This document shows, piece by piece, positions 1 through 8,029 of a stretch of 64,000 nucleotides of DNA. The stretch is from Desulfobacterales bacterium (GTDB lineage Bacteria; Desulfobacterota; Desulfobacteria; Desulfobacterales; Desulfosarcinaceae), in contig JACRDD010000019.1 in the NCBI GenBank assembly GCA_016218685.1, positions 276,583-340,582 of the forward strand, in the 5' to 3' direction. Made by a program: the position numbers and the translations under genes. Positions within the stretch are counted from its first letter, which is position 1. Every line of letters starts with the position of its first letter. The notes below the pieces were generated by a model that saw only the letters and a program-made list of their open reading frames with translations, did no database searches and had not been told where the DNA came from.

Positions 1-409
1 CTTCATTTTCAAGGAGATCGCCCATCTCGGCCTCGATCTGTTCAGGATCTTCGCCCTTCTCCATGCGCCGCAGCGCCTCCTCCATGCCCGATCCCAGCTC
101 CAGGCCGGTCATCTTGGTTAACTTGCGCATCAAGTCGGCCGCCTGGCGGGGATCATCCTCGTTGATGCGCTCGGCCTCGCCGGCCAGCATCTGCATGGCC
201 TGCTCCATCTTGGATTCGTCGAACGGCAGCTCGCCCTCTTCGCCGCCCGCCTCCTTGGCCCGGCCGGTCACCGCAAAAGCCGACATCTGGCGGGAGAGCG
301 TTTTGGTTTTGCAGGCAGGACACTTGGGGCTGGCCGTGGTGTTAATGGAGCGCGAAAAGAAGTTGAAGATGGTATTGCAGGCGTCGCAGTAAAATTCATA
401 GATGGGCAT
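1..409 (-). CDS. FmdB-family zinc-ribbon protein (3' end outside window)
   Basis: Translation from the ATG at 409 begins MPIYEFYCDACNTIFNFF. It has two CxxC knuckles (CDAC and CPAC) about 22 residues apart, the N-terminal zinc ribbon of the FmdB/CxxC-CxxC-SSSS family. The rest is acidic and helical (a region rich in Glu and Met) and runs off the left edge of the window, so the C terminus is not visible. A GAGGTG ribosome-binding site lies at 414-419. Members of this family are small, usually uncharacterised regulatory or metal-binding proteins, and no precise function can be assigned here. Confidence 0.85.
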   Translation of the reverse strand, partial: MPIYEFYCDACNTIFNFFSRSINTTASPKCPACKTKTLSRQMSAFAVTGRAKEAGGEEGELPFDESKMEQAMQMLAGEAERINEDDPRQAADLMRKLTKMTGLELGSGMEEALRRMEKGEDPEQIEAEMGDLLENE

Positions 410-514
410 GGGCGCACCTCATGGTTCCAGATTGGCGTAAGGTTACGGACAATGATATTTTTGCCGATGTTTTTAAGATGTCGCGCCGGTGTTGTCAACG
501 CCGAGCAAGCAGCT

Positions 515-574
515 TTGGGTTTGTTATCATCTGCGATTATAATATTGACAACTGTTTAATTTAGAATCTAAATA
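515..574 (+). promoter_or_regulatory. Candidate promoter of the retron operon
   Basis: An AT-rich stretch just before the msr contains a perfect TATAAT at 538-543, with a weak TTGGGT 16 bp upstream, and a perfect TTGACA at 545-550, with TAAATA at 569-574 about 18 bp downstream. Either pair would start transcription at or just ahead of the predicted retron RNA (578). The choice between them cannot be made from sequence alone. Confidence 0.4.
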
Positions 575-577
575 ACC

Positions 578-746
578 AAGCTCTTTAGCGAAATAAACTA
601 AGTTAGATTAGTTTTGTCTGGCGCTTCGCCGGACTTGCACCTATTGATGGCATTTATTGGCGCGGTAGGCCGCTTTGGCTCACCGGCCCGTTCCGCGCCG
701 ATAAGCCAAAGCGGCCTACCGCGCCGCGCTCTGAGTGAAGAGCTTT
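578..746 (+). ncRNA. Retron msr-msd non-coding RNA
   Basis: All the hallmarks of a retron RNA are present upstream of a retron RT. The a1 arm AAGCTCTT (578-585) is complementary to the a2 arm AAGAGCTT (738-745), and the pairing can extend by a T-G and an A-T pair. Directly after a1 comes TTAGCGA; G588 in this motif is the expected 2',5'-branch guanosine, as in the TTAGCGA of Ec86. Two msr stem-loops follow: 595-601 with 608-614 (7 bp) and 616-623 with 627-634 (GC-rich, one G-T pair, 3-nt loop). The msd is a 22-bp perfect hairpin (arms 659-680 and 704-725, 23-nt loop). The a2 arm overlaps the start of the effector gene. The exact ends and the msDNA 5' and 3' nucleotides are inferred. Confidence 0.85.
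659..725 (+). repeat. msd hairpin: 22-bp perfect inverted repeat
   Basis: The left arm (659-680) and right arm (704-725) are perfectly complementary over 22 bp and enclose a 23-nt GC-rich loop. This hairpin is the template part (msd) of the retron RNA, so the reverse-transcribed single-stranded DNA should fold into the same long duplex. Its GC richness contrasts with the AT-rich retron genes around it. There is no T-tract, so it does not look like a terminator. Confidence 0.85.
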
Positions 747-1724
747 AATTTGAAAACGAAAAACATTTTTGAGGAATGGATATCTGCAGTTGATTTAACT
801 AAAACACGTATAGTCAATTTTCCCTCCTATATTTTCGTCTGCGGAGGTCCGATATCTGACGATCATGAAAAGCCATTATCCTGCCGTGACATTTTCTGTT
901 CCTACTTAAAGAAGAATGAGTGTTCATTTCGTAAGAACGTTATTAGAGCTGAGGAAGTTTTCAAGTATTTTGAACATTCTGACTATCAAGATTTACTATG
1001 CTTCGAGAGAGATATAGCTGAACTTTCCATTTTAACAGTTATTTTTTCTGAAAGTCCTGGTTCTATTGCAGAACTAGGTTCATTTTCTGTAATAAATACT
1101 ATCCAAGAAAGACTTTTAATAGTCTTACATAAAGACGATGCGCACCAAGAATCCTTTATATGGCGAGGCCCCATTCAGTTTATCAAGAATCTCGCTAAGT
1201 CAAACCGCAAAGATGATCCTATAACCATTTACAATTGGCAAAAAGCCAAAAATGAAAATGGCCATTTTAATGCTAGTGATTTCTCTGACGCTGTTGATTT
1301 GGCAGAAACTATTGAGACAATAGTTAGAAAACAACCGAAGACAATGACTTTTAGCAAAAACCAGCTTGGGCATATAATGCTACTTGTAATTTGCATTTTA
1401 AAGATCGTTCAAATAGCAACCTTAGAAGAGGTTCTCTTTATACTAAAACGTTTTAGTATTAAAGAGGAATCAAAAACAGTTAAACAGCATTTGAGTTTGC
1501 TGAAATCACTCGGGCTTATCATCTTACATCCCTATCGAAATTACGATTTTTATGTTTCTGCGCCGCAAAGCGACTGGTTTTCATGGGGTTACAATCAAAC
1601 AGCAAAAATTCGGGATACGCATCGTTGGATTAACAGATTTATAGGCTTCTACCAAGATAATCAGAAAGAAAAAATCAGGGCGTATCGTTCATATCTAACA
1701 TCCAATGGTCAAATTGGAGATTAG
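735..1724 (+). CDS. Retron effector: nucleoside deoxyribosyltransferase-like + winged-helix protein
   Basis: This 329-residue protein lies between the retron RNA and the RT, the position of the toxin/effector in type II (Ec86/Eco1, St85) retrons. The N-terminal half looks like a nucleoside deoxyribosyltransferase/TIR-like Rossmann fold. It has a CGGPIS loop (residues 36-41) and an SPGSIAELGSF segment (107-117), where Glu113 matches the catalytic Glu of the family. Residues 205-275 form a winged-helix-like DNA-binding region. The start is uncertain. GTG 735 lies in front of the a2 arm, while TTG 750 has an AAGAG ribosome-binding site 7 nt upstream that is itself part of a2. The low GC and codon use differ from the neighbours and suggest transfer. 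The RT starts 2 bp after its stop codon. Expected role: abortive-infection toxin held inactive by the RT-msDNA complex (family knowledge, not shown here). Confidence 0.8.
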   Translation: MKSFNLKTKNIFEEWISAVDLTKTRIVNFPSYIFVCGGPISDDHEKPLSCRDIFCSYLKKNECSFRKNVIRAEEVFKYFEHSDYQDLLCFERDIAELSILTVIFSESPGSIAELGSFSVINTIQERLLIVLHKDDAHQESFIWRGPIQFIKNLAKSNRKDDPITIYNWQKAKNENGHFNASDFSDAVDLAETIETIVRKQPKTMTFSKNQLGHIMLLVICILKIVQIATLEEVLFILKRFSIKEESKTVKQHLSLLKSLGLIILHPYRNYDFYVSAPQSDWFSWGYNQTAKIRDTHRWINRFIGFYQDNQKEKIRAYRSYLTSNGQIGD

Positions 1725-1726
1725 AA

Positions 1727-2662
1727 ATGATTTCTTCATTATTGGGTAGCATGTCTGCCGATCTACTGATACCGAAAGACAGGCTGGACTATTTATTAAG
1801 AAGCGCACCATATAGATATAAAGTATATCAAATCCCGAAGCGATCGGGATCAGGCACAAGAACGATTGCTCAACCAGCCAAGGAAGTAAAAAGTCTTCAA
1901 TATTGGGTAATTAAGAACATATACCCCTTCTTCCCAATACATCCTTCCGCAACCGCCTACACGATTGGCAAAAGCATTTTAAAGAATTCAGAAGCTCATG
2001 CAACAAAACCGTATTTACTAAAGCTTGATTTTAAAGATTTCTTTCCATCTATTACGGGGAATGATTTCTTACAATACTCCAAAAACATTAAGCAACTTGC
2101 TTTATCAGATAGAGATTTACGCTTACTAATGAGACTGCTATTTTGGCTATCAGAGAGGAACTATGACTTCCGTTTATCAATAGGTGCACCCACCTCACCG
2201 TTCTTATCGAACGCAATTATGTATCAGTTTGATCAAGTAGTATTTGATTATTGCAACGAGAGGAATATCTCGTATACAAGATATGCGGACGATATGGCTT
2301 TTTCAATGCACAACATAAAAATGAGAAGCGAAGTACTCGAAATGGTGCAAAATACATTAACCTCGCTCCCTTTTCCTAAACTTCAACTAAATCATAAAAA
2401 GACAATCTTTGGCTCAAAAGCTCATCGACGCATAGTGACTGGCTTAGTGCTATCAAATAATGACACCGTTTCTCTTGGTCGCGAAAAAAAAAGGCGTATT
2501 CGAGCGCAAATTCACCATCTTTTGCTTGGAAGACTGGATAACAAAGAAATAAGTAAGTTAAAAGGTATGCTGGCTTTTGCCCACGACATTGAACCTGCCT
2601 TTGTTGAGCGTATGGTGGAAAAATATGGGGAAAAAGTTATAAAATCACTTCGAAGCGCATGA
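1727..2662 (+). CDS. Retron reverse transcriptase
   Basis: This 311-residue RNA-directed DNA polymerase has the full catalytic core: LDFKDFF (Asp101), a GAPTSPFLSN motif at 153-162, and the YADD box at 186-189 (Asp188, Asp189). The retron-specific signatures are also present: an NxxxH element (Asn87-His91) in the X region and VTG at 237-239 in the Y region, which recognises the msr. A basic C-terminal thumb follows (GREKKRRIR). The length is typical of retron RTs (about 300-330 aa). It is translated right after the effector (2-bp gap) and should prime from the branch G of the RNA at about 588 to make msDNA. No maturase or integrase domain is present, which argues against a group II intron or DGR. 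Confidence 0.95.
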   Translation: MISSLLGSMSADLLIPKDRLDYLLRSAPYRYKVYQIPKRSGSGTRTIAQPAKEVKSLQYWVIKNIYPFFPIHPSATAYTIGKSILKNSEAHATKPYLLKLDFKDFFPSITGNDFLQYSKNIKQLALSDRDLRLLMRLLFWLSERNYDFRLSIGAPTSPFLSNAIMYQFDQVVFDYCNERNISYTRYADDMAFSMHNIKMRSEVLEMVQNTLTSLPFPKLQLNHKKTIFGSKAHRRIVTGLVLSNNDTVSLGREKKRRIRAQIHHLLLGRLDNKEISKLKGMLAFAHDIEPAFVERMVEKYGEKVIKSLRSA

Positions 2663-2895
2663 CCCAAGTCCACATAGAGGATATCTATCTATAACAATAT
2701 TCTATCACAAGATTTCCAAAGCAGCTTATTTCTTTTTATTTGATTCTTCTTTATCAATGCGGAGTAGAAGTAAAACAAGCTCAGCGTTCAACTAGGGCCA
2801 TCAAAAGCACCTATAACCAACAACCATTCTTACGCCCATCCCGATTAAAATATCGATTCAATACACCCGTCAAGTTATACATTACGCAGAAATCT
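2663..2895. other. AT-rich intergenic region between convergent genes
   Basis: About 230 bp separate the end of the retron RT from the end of the leftward ATPase gene. The segment keeps the low GC of the retron island. No clear terminator hairpin, att-like repeat or gene was recognised. The switch back to high GC near 2890 marks the likely right border of the acquired segment. Confidence 0.4.
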
Positions 2896-4119
2896 TTACA
2901 AATCTCGAAACGGCAATGCGGTCACGTTGTCCCCCAGGGGCAGGCGGATATCGCCCGGATGGATGACATAACCGGGAAGCGCGCGATCGCCGAAATCTAC
3001 CCGGAATGTCTTGATGGCGTTGGCCATGGCCGGGCGAGGGGTGGCGGATAGTTTTACTTCGATGGGGATGAGTTTTACGCCGCTCTCCACCACGATGTCC
3101 ACCTCGGAGCCGGCGGCAGTGCGCCAGAAATAGAGTTGCGGATCGATGCCGCGATGGGTAAGGGTTTTGACGATTTCGGAAAGCACCGCGGTTTCCATGA
3201 TCGGGCCGCCCATGGGACCGGCCGCCGCATGTTCCGGCTCTTTTAGTCCGGCAAGATGGCAAAGTGTTCCGACATCCGTGAAATAAACCTTGGGTGTCTT
3301 GACGAGCCGTTTGCCGATATTGGCGTGATAGGGCCTGAGCACGATCACCTGGTAAGTGGCCTCGAGCACGGAGAGCCACGCCTTGACGGTATTGACCGCC
3401 ACCCCCAGGTCTCTGGCCAGATCGCTCAGGTTGAAGAGCTGCGCCGTCCTAGCCGCCAACGCCCTGAGAAAACTCTGGAACTGCGTCAAATCACCCACTT
3501 GGCGCAGCGTGCGCACATCGCGCTCCAGATAGGTCTGGACATAACCGGAATGCCAAAGCTGGCTGTCGCGCCTGGGATCGGCGACCAGTTCCGGAAAGCT
3601 GCCGCGCAGAAAGCCTTGCCAGATTTCCTGGTAGGAACTGCTTGATCGCGCGTCGTAGGATTTTCCGGACTCCCAGGGCAGCAATGCTTGCGGATCTCCT
3701 TCGGCCTCGCGCCGGGATAGGGGCAACAGACGCAGCATCGCCGTCCGGCCGGCGAGCGATTCGGTAATTTTTTCCACGAGCACCAGATTCTGGGAGCCTG
3801 TCAGAAAATACTGCCCCGGCCGCTCCCGGTGGGCGTCGATCGCCTCCTTGATGTAAGGCAGCAGTTCGGGGGCGTGCTGCACCTCGTCAAAAATGACCGG
3901 TGGTGGATAAAGTTCAAGAAACCCCCGGGGGTCCATTATAGCGGCATCGCGGACATCCGGCGGCTCGAGAGACGCGTAGCCGCATTGGTCGCCGAATAGG
4001 GTTTTCAATAAAGTGGTCTTGCCCGATTGCCGGGGGCCGGTCAGGACGACGGCGGGAAACTGGGCGGCCGCCTTCTTGAGAACCGTTTCCAATGTCCTTT
4101 GGATGTATTTTCGAGCCAT
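2896..4119 (-). CDS. AAA-family ATPase with DUF4143 domain
   Basis: This 407-residue protein starts at ATG 4119, preceded by an AAGGGGG ribosome-binding site. The N-terminal AAA_14 domain has a Walker A (GPRQSGKTT, about residues 28-36), a Walker B (PVIFDEVQ, about 74-81) and a sensor-like YFLTGSQN. The C-terminal DUF4143 domain ends with a PD-(D/E)XK-like pattern (GSEVDIVVE, then PIEVK). Such ATPases are abundant in anaerobic bacteria and archaea; their role is unknown and a nucleic-acid or defence role has been suspected. Here the gene adjoins the retron but is GC-rich like the chromosome. The longer reading frame from 4161 runs through the upstream palindrome and is probably not used. Confidence 0.85.
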   Translation of the reverse strand: MARKYIQRTLETVLKKAAAQFPAVVLTGPRQSGKTTLLKTLFGDQCGYASLEPPDVRDAAIMDPRGFLELYPPPVIFDEVQHAPELLPYIKEAIDAHRERPGQYFLTGSQNLVLVEKITESLAGRTAMLRLLPLSRREAEGDPQALLPWESGKSYDARSSSSYQEIWQGFLRGSFPELVADPRRDSQLWHSGYVQTYLERDVRTLRQVGDLTQFQSFLRALAARTAQLFNLSDLARDLGVAVNTVKAWLSVLEATYQVIVLRPYHANIGKRLVKTPKVYFTDVGTLCHLAGLKEPEHAAAGPMGGPIMETAVLSEIVKTLTHRGIDPQLYFWRTAAGSEVDIVVESGVKLIPIEVKLSATPRPAMANAIKTFRVDFGDRALPGYVIHPGDIRLPLGDNVTALPFRDL

Positions 4120-4130
4120 GCATCGCCCCC

Positions 4131-4175
4131 TTTGACTTGTAAATTTGCATTTGGAATGCAAATTTGCAAGTCAAA
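4131..4175. repeat. 45-bp near-perfect palindrome upstream of the DUF4143 gene
   Basis: Arms 4131-4151 and 4155-4175 are 21 bp each, with one mismatch and a 3-nt centre (TGG). The core is AAATTTGCATT / AATGCAAATTT. It lies 12 bp upstream of the ATPase start codon and about 130 bp upstream of ndk. It is AT-rich within GC-rich DNA and has no T-tract, so an operator or a structured 5' leader is more likely than a terminator. Confidence 0.75.
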
Positions 4176-4306
4176 ATCAGGGTTGTTGGATTCGCCGGGT
4201 TGGGTCGATGGGCGTGGCACTCAGATTGATCCAGCGCCCCGCGGTCATTGACTTGAAATTGCCCTTCTGTTATGCAGCCGCACAATTCAACCGAAAGGAA
4301 ACCAAG

Positions 4307-4723
4307 ATGCTTCAACAGACATTTGCCATTGTGAAACCCGATGGGGTGGCCCGCGGATTGATCGGCGAGGTGCTCATCCGCATCGAGCGCAACCAACTTA
4401 AAATCAAAGCCCTGAAGCTGATCCACATGACCCAGAGCCAGGTGCAGGGCTTCTACGCTGTGCACAAGGAGCGCCCCTTTTTCAGCAGCCTGTGCGCCTT
4501 CATGAGCTCGGGTCCGTGCGTGGTGATGATCCTGGAGGGCGAAAATGCCATCGCCCGCTGGCGCGAAATGATGGGCGCCACCAATTATAAGGATGCCGCC
4601 GCGGGCACGATCCGGCGCGACTTCGCCACCGACATCGAAAAGAACGTGGTGCACGGCTCGGATGCCCCCGAGACCGCCGCCTTCGAAACCGGTTACTTCT
4701 TCAATGCCCTGGAAAGGGTCTGA
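4307..4723 (+). CDS. ndk: Nucleoside diphosphate kinase
   Basis: This 138-residue cytosolic enzyme transfers the gamma-phosphate of ATP to nucleoside diphosphates and so balances the NTP and dNTP pools. It begins [14 protein letters not shown], the conserved family start, and contains NVVHGSD with the phosphohistidine. The length matches bacterial Ndk. The ATG at 4307 has an AAAGGAAA ribosome-binding site; a longer frame back to 4145 runs through the palindrome and is not used. The trmJ-like gene follows 44 bp downstream on the same strand. Confidence 0.97.
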   Translation: MLQQTFAIVKPDGVARGLIGEVLIRIERNQLKIKALKLIHMTQSQVQGFYAVHKERPFFSSLCAFMSSGPCVVMILEGENAIARWREMMGATNYKDAAAGTIRRDFATDIEKNVVHGSDAPETAAFETGYFFNALERV

Positions 4724-4767
4724 TAACGGCGGATGCATGCGATCCATGGGTCGCCCGGGAAGAGATC

Positions 4768-5592
4768 ATGAGCCATAAAAAGCCCCCCATGGATTCGCCC
4801 TACCGCGCCGATGGAGTGCGCCTGGAAAACGTGGCCGTGGTGCTGAACCGTCCGCGCTACCCGGAGAACATCGGCGCCGCGGCCCGCGCCGTGCGCAACA
4901 TGGGCATCGGCCAACTGGTGGTGGTAGCGCCCGAAAAATGCGACCTGGACCGGGTGCTGACCCTGGCCACCCATGCGGCCATGGATGTGGTGGAGCAGAT
5001 GCTCTACTTCGAGGATCTGTCCGAGGCCCTGGCCGGCTACAACTACGTGGTGGGCACCACCGCCCGCCTGGGCGGCCAGCGGATCACCATCTCTTCGCCG
5101 GCTCAGATGGCCGAGCAGTTGATCCCCATCTCCCGGGAGAACCAGGTGGCCATCGTCTTCGGCCCCGAGGACCGCGGGTTGACCAACGAAGAGATTCGCT
5201 TGTGCCACCACCTGGTCACGATCCCCACGGCCCAGTTCTCCTCCCTCAACCTGGCCCAGGCGGTCATGGTGCTCTGCTACGAACTGTTCAAGGCCGGGTT
5301 GCCGCCGGTTAAAAGCCACACCCCGCGCCTGGCCACCCGCCTGGAGCTGGACGGCATGTACGCCCAGATCAAGGACATCCTGGTACGTATCAACTATATC
5401 CAGCCTGAAAACCCGGACTACTGGATGAACAAGCTGCGCCGCTTTTTCAGCCGCATGGAACTGCGCGCCGGCGAAGTGAGCATTCTCCGGGGCATCTGCC
5501 GCCAGATCAATTGGTATGCCGGCAAATGCTACCAGGACGGCGCCAAGGGAGCAGCTCCGCCCGCTTCATCCGGTCAGGAGCGTCAGGATTGA
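4768..5592 (+). CDS. trmJ: SPOUT RNA 2'-O-methyltransferase, TrmJ-like
   Basis: This 274-residue SpoU/TrmH-superfamily methylase has motif 1 (ENIGAAARAVRNMG), motif 2 (IVFGPEDRGL) and motif 3 (ipT..FSSLNLAQAVMV), which form the trefoil-knot AdoMet site. The extended C-terminal helical region and the motif spacing match TrmJ, which methylates position 32 of tRNA. The product is cytosolic. It lies 44 bp after ndk, probably in one transcript, and its last 10 bp overlap the end of the convergent gene. The assignment to TrmJ rather than another SpoU paralogue is by motif similarity. Confidence 0.88.
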   Translation: MSHKKPPMDSPYRADGVRLENVAVVLNRPRYPENIGAAARAVRNMGIGQLVVVAPEKCDLDRVLTLATHAAMDVVEQMLYFEDLSEALAGYNYVVGTTARLGGQRITISSPAQMAEQLIPISRENQVAIVFGPEDRGLTNEEIRLCHHLVTIPTAQFSSLNLAQAVMVLCYELFKAGLPPVKSHTPRLATRLELDGMYAQIKDILVRINYIQPENPDYWMNKLRRFFSRMELRAGEVSILRGICRQINWYAGKCYQDGAKGAAPPASSGQERQD

Positions 5593-6080
5593 TTCAACCG
5601 CAATTCCTTTCGCAAATCATCCAAAAATGATCGCGCCTGGGCCAATTGCTTTGTCAGCCGTCCGGCATTGATTCGATCCAGATCGGTCATCTCCACCAGG
5701 TGCCCCTGACCCGCGGCACGCCGCCCGGCGTCGGTCAACAGCACGGCCAACGCTTCCAGACGGAAACGGGCTTGTGGTGAGGGCTGTGCATCCAGGATGG
5801 TCCGGCAGAGAAATTCATAACACACCGGCGGTCTTCCGGCCACAAGGCCACACCCCGTGGGGGTGAGCCAGCCCAGGGCGGCGTCCCAGCGGGTCCCGGG
5901 CGCAAAACGGCGACGCACCTCAGCCAGAAAAGGGCTGTCCAGGGATTCACGGCAGTAGACCGGCCGGCAACATGTTGTTTGGCACCGCCCGCAAAACATC
6001 TCGCAGACCTGCTGCATGCACTGCCGCATTTCGATTTCCAGTTGACCATAACTCTCTATAATGGCATTTAATTCCGACAT
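5583..6080 (-). CDS. Cysteine-rich conserved hypothetical protein
   Basis: This 165-residue protein starts at ATG 6080 behind a GAAGGAAA ribosome-binding site; the longer frame from 6323 lacks support. A Cys cluster (CMQQVCEMFCGRCQTTCC, then YCRE) and later single cysteines (GCGLVAGRPPVCYEFLC) suggest a zinc or Fe-S binding protein, somewhat like the YkgJ group. I do not recognise the family with certainty. It overlaps the end of the trmJ-like gene tail to tail and is divergent from the response regulator. Confidence 0.7.
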   Translation of the reverse strand: MSELNAIIESYGQLEIEMRQCMQQVCEMFCGRCQTTCCRPVYCRESLDSPFLAEVRRRFAPGTRWDAALGWLTPTGCGLVAGRPPVCYEFLCRTILDAQPSPQARFRLEALAVLLTDAGRRAAGQGHLVEMTDLDRINAGRLTKQLAQARSFLDDLRKELRLNQS

Positions 6081-6270
6081 CTTCGGATTTCCTTCGGATC
6101 TTGAACCGGCATCCCATCGCATTCCAGCACGACTTCCAGTGAAGCTCCCGGAAGGCCTATTTATATAAAAAACGTCGGCTTGGCTAATCTTTTCAGCGAG
6201 CGTGCCGATAGATACAGTCAGATTACCGGACCGCGCATCGCCATGCGCCCAACGCAGGAGAGTTATCCAG

Positions 6271-6663
6271 ATGGACAGGATTTTGATCATCGAAGACGAC
6301 GAATACGTACAAAAGATGCTCAAACAGACCTTGGAACGCGCCGGCTATGAAGTCGCGGCGGCCACCAACGGCGCCACCGGGCTGAAGCTTTACGAATCCA
6401 AGCTGAGCGTGTCGGAGCCCTTTAACGTGGTCATCACCGACTTGATCATGCCCGAAATGGAAGGCATCGAGACCATCACCAAGCTGCGCAAAAGCAATCC
6501 CAAGGTCAAAATCATCGCGATTTCAGGCGGGGGGCGCAACAAGCCCGAAGATTATCTGCATCTGGCCGGCAAACTGGGGGCCGCGCGGACATTCACCAAG
6601 CCGGTCGACCGCGACGCCCTGCTCCAGGCGGTTTCCGAGTTGGTCGCCAAAAACCAGGCATGA
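6271..6663 (+). CDS. Single-domain response regulator (CheY-like)
   Basis: This 130-residue receiver domain has no output domain. The acidic pair is in ILIIEDDEYV, the phospho-acceptor Asp is in VVITDLIMPEMEG, and the conserved Thr/Ser and Lys positions are in IIAISGGG and FTKPVD. The start is ATG 6271 with a CAGGAG site 12 nt upstream. It is cytosolic and would be phosphorylated by an unlinked histidine kinase, since none is encoded nearby. Confidence 0.93.
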   Translation: MDRILIIEDDEYVQKMLKQTLERAGYEVAAATNGATGLKLYESKLSVSEPFNVVITDLIMPEMEGIETITKLRKSNPKVKIIAISGGGRNKPEDYLHLAGKLGAARTFTKPVDRDALLQAVSELVAKNQA

Positions 6664-6798
6664 TCCCAAAGTCCGCCGGAGGGCCTCTTCCTGGAACGAA
6701 CGCCATCCTTTCGATAGCGCCCGCGCCTTGCCAATCGCGGCCGACTGTACTATGGTAGCCCGCGCTCAAAGCAGGCAGACGCCGAAAGGAAGGGTTTC

Positions 6799-7194
6799 AT
6801 GCGCGGGATCGCCATTCGCTGGCTCACATTGACCGCCGCCATTTTGATGGCCTCCTATTTATTGGGCGGCATCCATGTGAACGGCTTTTTTTCGGCCCTG
6901 GCCGCCGCGGCCATGCTGGGGATCCTGAACGCCTTTTTCAGACCCCTGGCCTTGATCCTCACCCTGCCGATCAACATCCTGACCTTCGGCCTGTTCACCT
7001 TTGTCATCAATGCCGTCATGTTGAAGATGGCTTCGGGTGTCATCGATGGTTTCAGCGTTCAAGGTTTCTGGACCGCCATCTTCGGCGCCTTGATCATCAG
7101 TGTGATCAGCTTTGCCCTCAACAGTTTGATCAACGGCAAGGGTCGGGTGGATGTCATCGATCTGACCCACAAGGGCGGCAATCGCTGGGAGTAG
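6799..7194 (+). CDS. Small membrane protein, phage-holin-4 / DUF360 family
   Basis: This 131-residue integral membrane protein has about four hydrophobic helices. It contains the pattern GILNAFFRPLALILTLPINILTFGLFTFVINAVML, a hallmark of the Phage_holin_4_2 (formerly DUF360) family. Despite the family name these are widespread chromosomal proteins of unknown role. An AAAGGAAGGG ribosome-binding site precedes ATG 6799. The yajD-like gene follows 15 bp later. Confidence 0.85.
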   Translation: MRGIAIRWLTLTAAILMASYLLGGIHVNGFFSALAAAAMLGILNAFFRPLALILTLPINILTFGLFTFVINAVMLKMASGVIDGFSVQGFWTAIFGALIISVISFALNSLINGKGRVDVIDLTHKGGNRWE

Positions 7195-7209
7195 GAAAGG
7201 AGGCGCAAG

Positions 7210-7593
7210 ATGCCCCCGACAAAGAAATCGCCGGACGGTGGCCGGCTCAGCAATATCGTCGCCGAAGCGCGCCGGTATCGGGAGCAGTTGGAAAAAACAT
7301 ACCGCGAACGGGCCCTCAAGCTCTTTCCGCCGATATGCGGCCGTTGCGGCCGGGAATTCTCCGGCAAGCGACTGCGGGAGTTGACCGTCCACCACAAAGA
7401 CCACAACCACGACCACAATCCGCCCGACGGCAGCAACTGGGAATTGCTCTGCCTTTACTGCCATGACAACGAGCATTCCCGCCTGGCGGTGGCCGAGGCG
7501 TATGATACCTCCGCGCCGGATCGGGAGCGGGACACCGACTTCGACAACAAGCCCTTTGCCGGGCTGGATAAATTGCTGCAACCGAAAAAGTGA
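7210..7593 (+). CDS. yajD: YajD-like HNH nuclease family protein
   Basis: This 127-residue protein has an HNH/zinc-finger core. CGRC and CLYC are the zinc knuckles, and VHHKDHNHDHNPPDG followed by NWELLCLYCHDNEHS holds the HNH motif. This matches E. coli YajD. It is cytosolic and the substrate is unknown. It sits directly after the membrane protein gene with an AAAGGAGG site, so the two are probably co-transcribed. Confidence 0.88.
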   Translation: MPPTKKSPDGGRLSNIVAEARRYREQLEKTYRERALKLFPPICGRCGREFSGKRLRELTVHHKDHNHDHNPPDGSNWELLCLYCHDNEHSRLAVAEAYDTSAPDRERDTDFDNKPFAGLDKLLQPKK

Positions 7594-7658
7594 AACCAAG
7601 CGAACAATGCCCGAATGCCCATGCGCATCCGGCACGGATCACCACAAAGGAGAATGGA

Positions 7659-8006
7659 ATGAATCTCAAAGCCAAACGTTATGAAGAGAGTCACCTGCAG
7701 AGAGCCCAGTCAGAGCTGGCAGCCCGCATGACGCTGCTCAAGGAGCGCGGACTGGCGCCGAAGGTCATGGAAAAGGACACCATTGTGCGCAAATTGAAAG
7801 CCGATCTGCGCAAGAGCAAGCATCGCATGCTCGCTGTCGCTGCCCAGGAAAAGCTGCTGGAGCAAAAGGTGGTGCGCAAGCAGGAAAAAGCCGCTGCCGA
7901 GCTTCAGAGCAAAACAGCCCCCAAGGCCGAGCCCAAGAAAGAGGCTGCCAAACCGGCCAAGAAAGAGAAAAAAGCCAAGGAAAAGAAGGCAGCTCCGGCT
8001 GCTTAA
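7659..8006 (+). CDS. Lys/Ala-rich small hypothetical protein
   Basis: This 115-residue basic protein starts at ATG 7659, which follows an AAAGGAG site. The N-terminal 70 residues are helical and probably coiled coil. The C-terminal tail is low-complexity Lys/Ala/Pro/Glu (for example KKEAAKPAKKEKKAK), similar to histone-H1-like or nucleic-acid-binding tails. No family is recognised. It is followed at once by a strong terminator that ends this transcript. Confidence 0.7.
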   Translation: MNLKAKRYEESHLQRAQSELAARMTLLKERGLAPKVMEKDTIVRKLKADLRKSKHRMLAVAAQEKLLEQKVVRKQEKAAAELQSKTAPKAEPKKEAAKPAKKEKKAKEKKAAPAA

Positions 8007-8029
8007 CAAGCAGCGCGTGCATCCATGGA

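Noticed and set aside
659..725. Reading the 22-bp hairpin as a transcription terminator of an upstream gene
   Set aside because: There is no T-tract, the upstream gene points the other way, and flanking a1/a2 and msr elements explain it as msd.
2740..3051. 103-codon open frame after the retron RT
   Set aside because: It crosses the retron border and runs antisense into the DUF4143 gene; no ribosome-binding site or homology is visible.
4145..4306. N-terminal extension of Ndk through the palindrome
   Set aside because: The conserved Ndk N terminus and the ribosome-binding site place the start at 4307.
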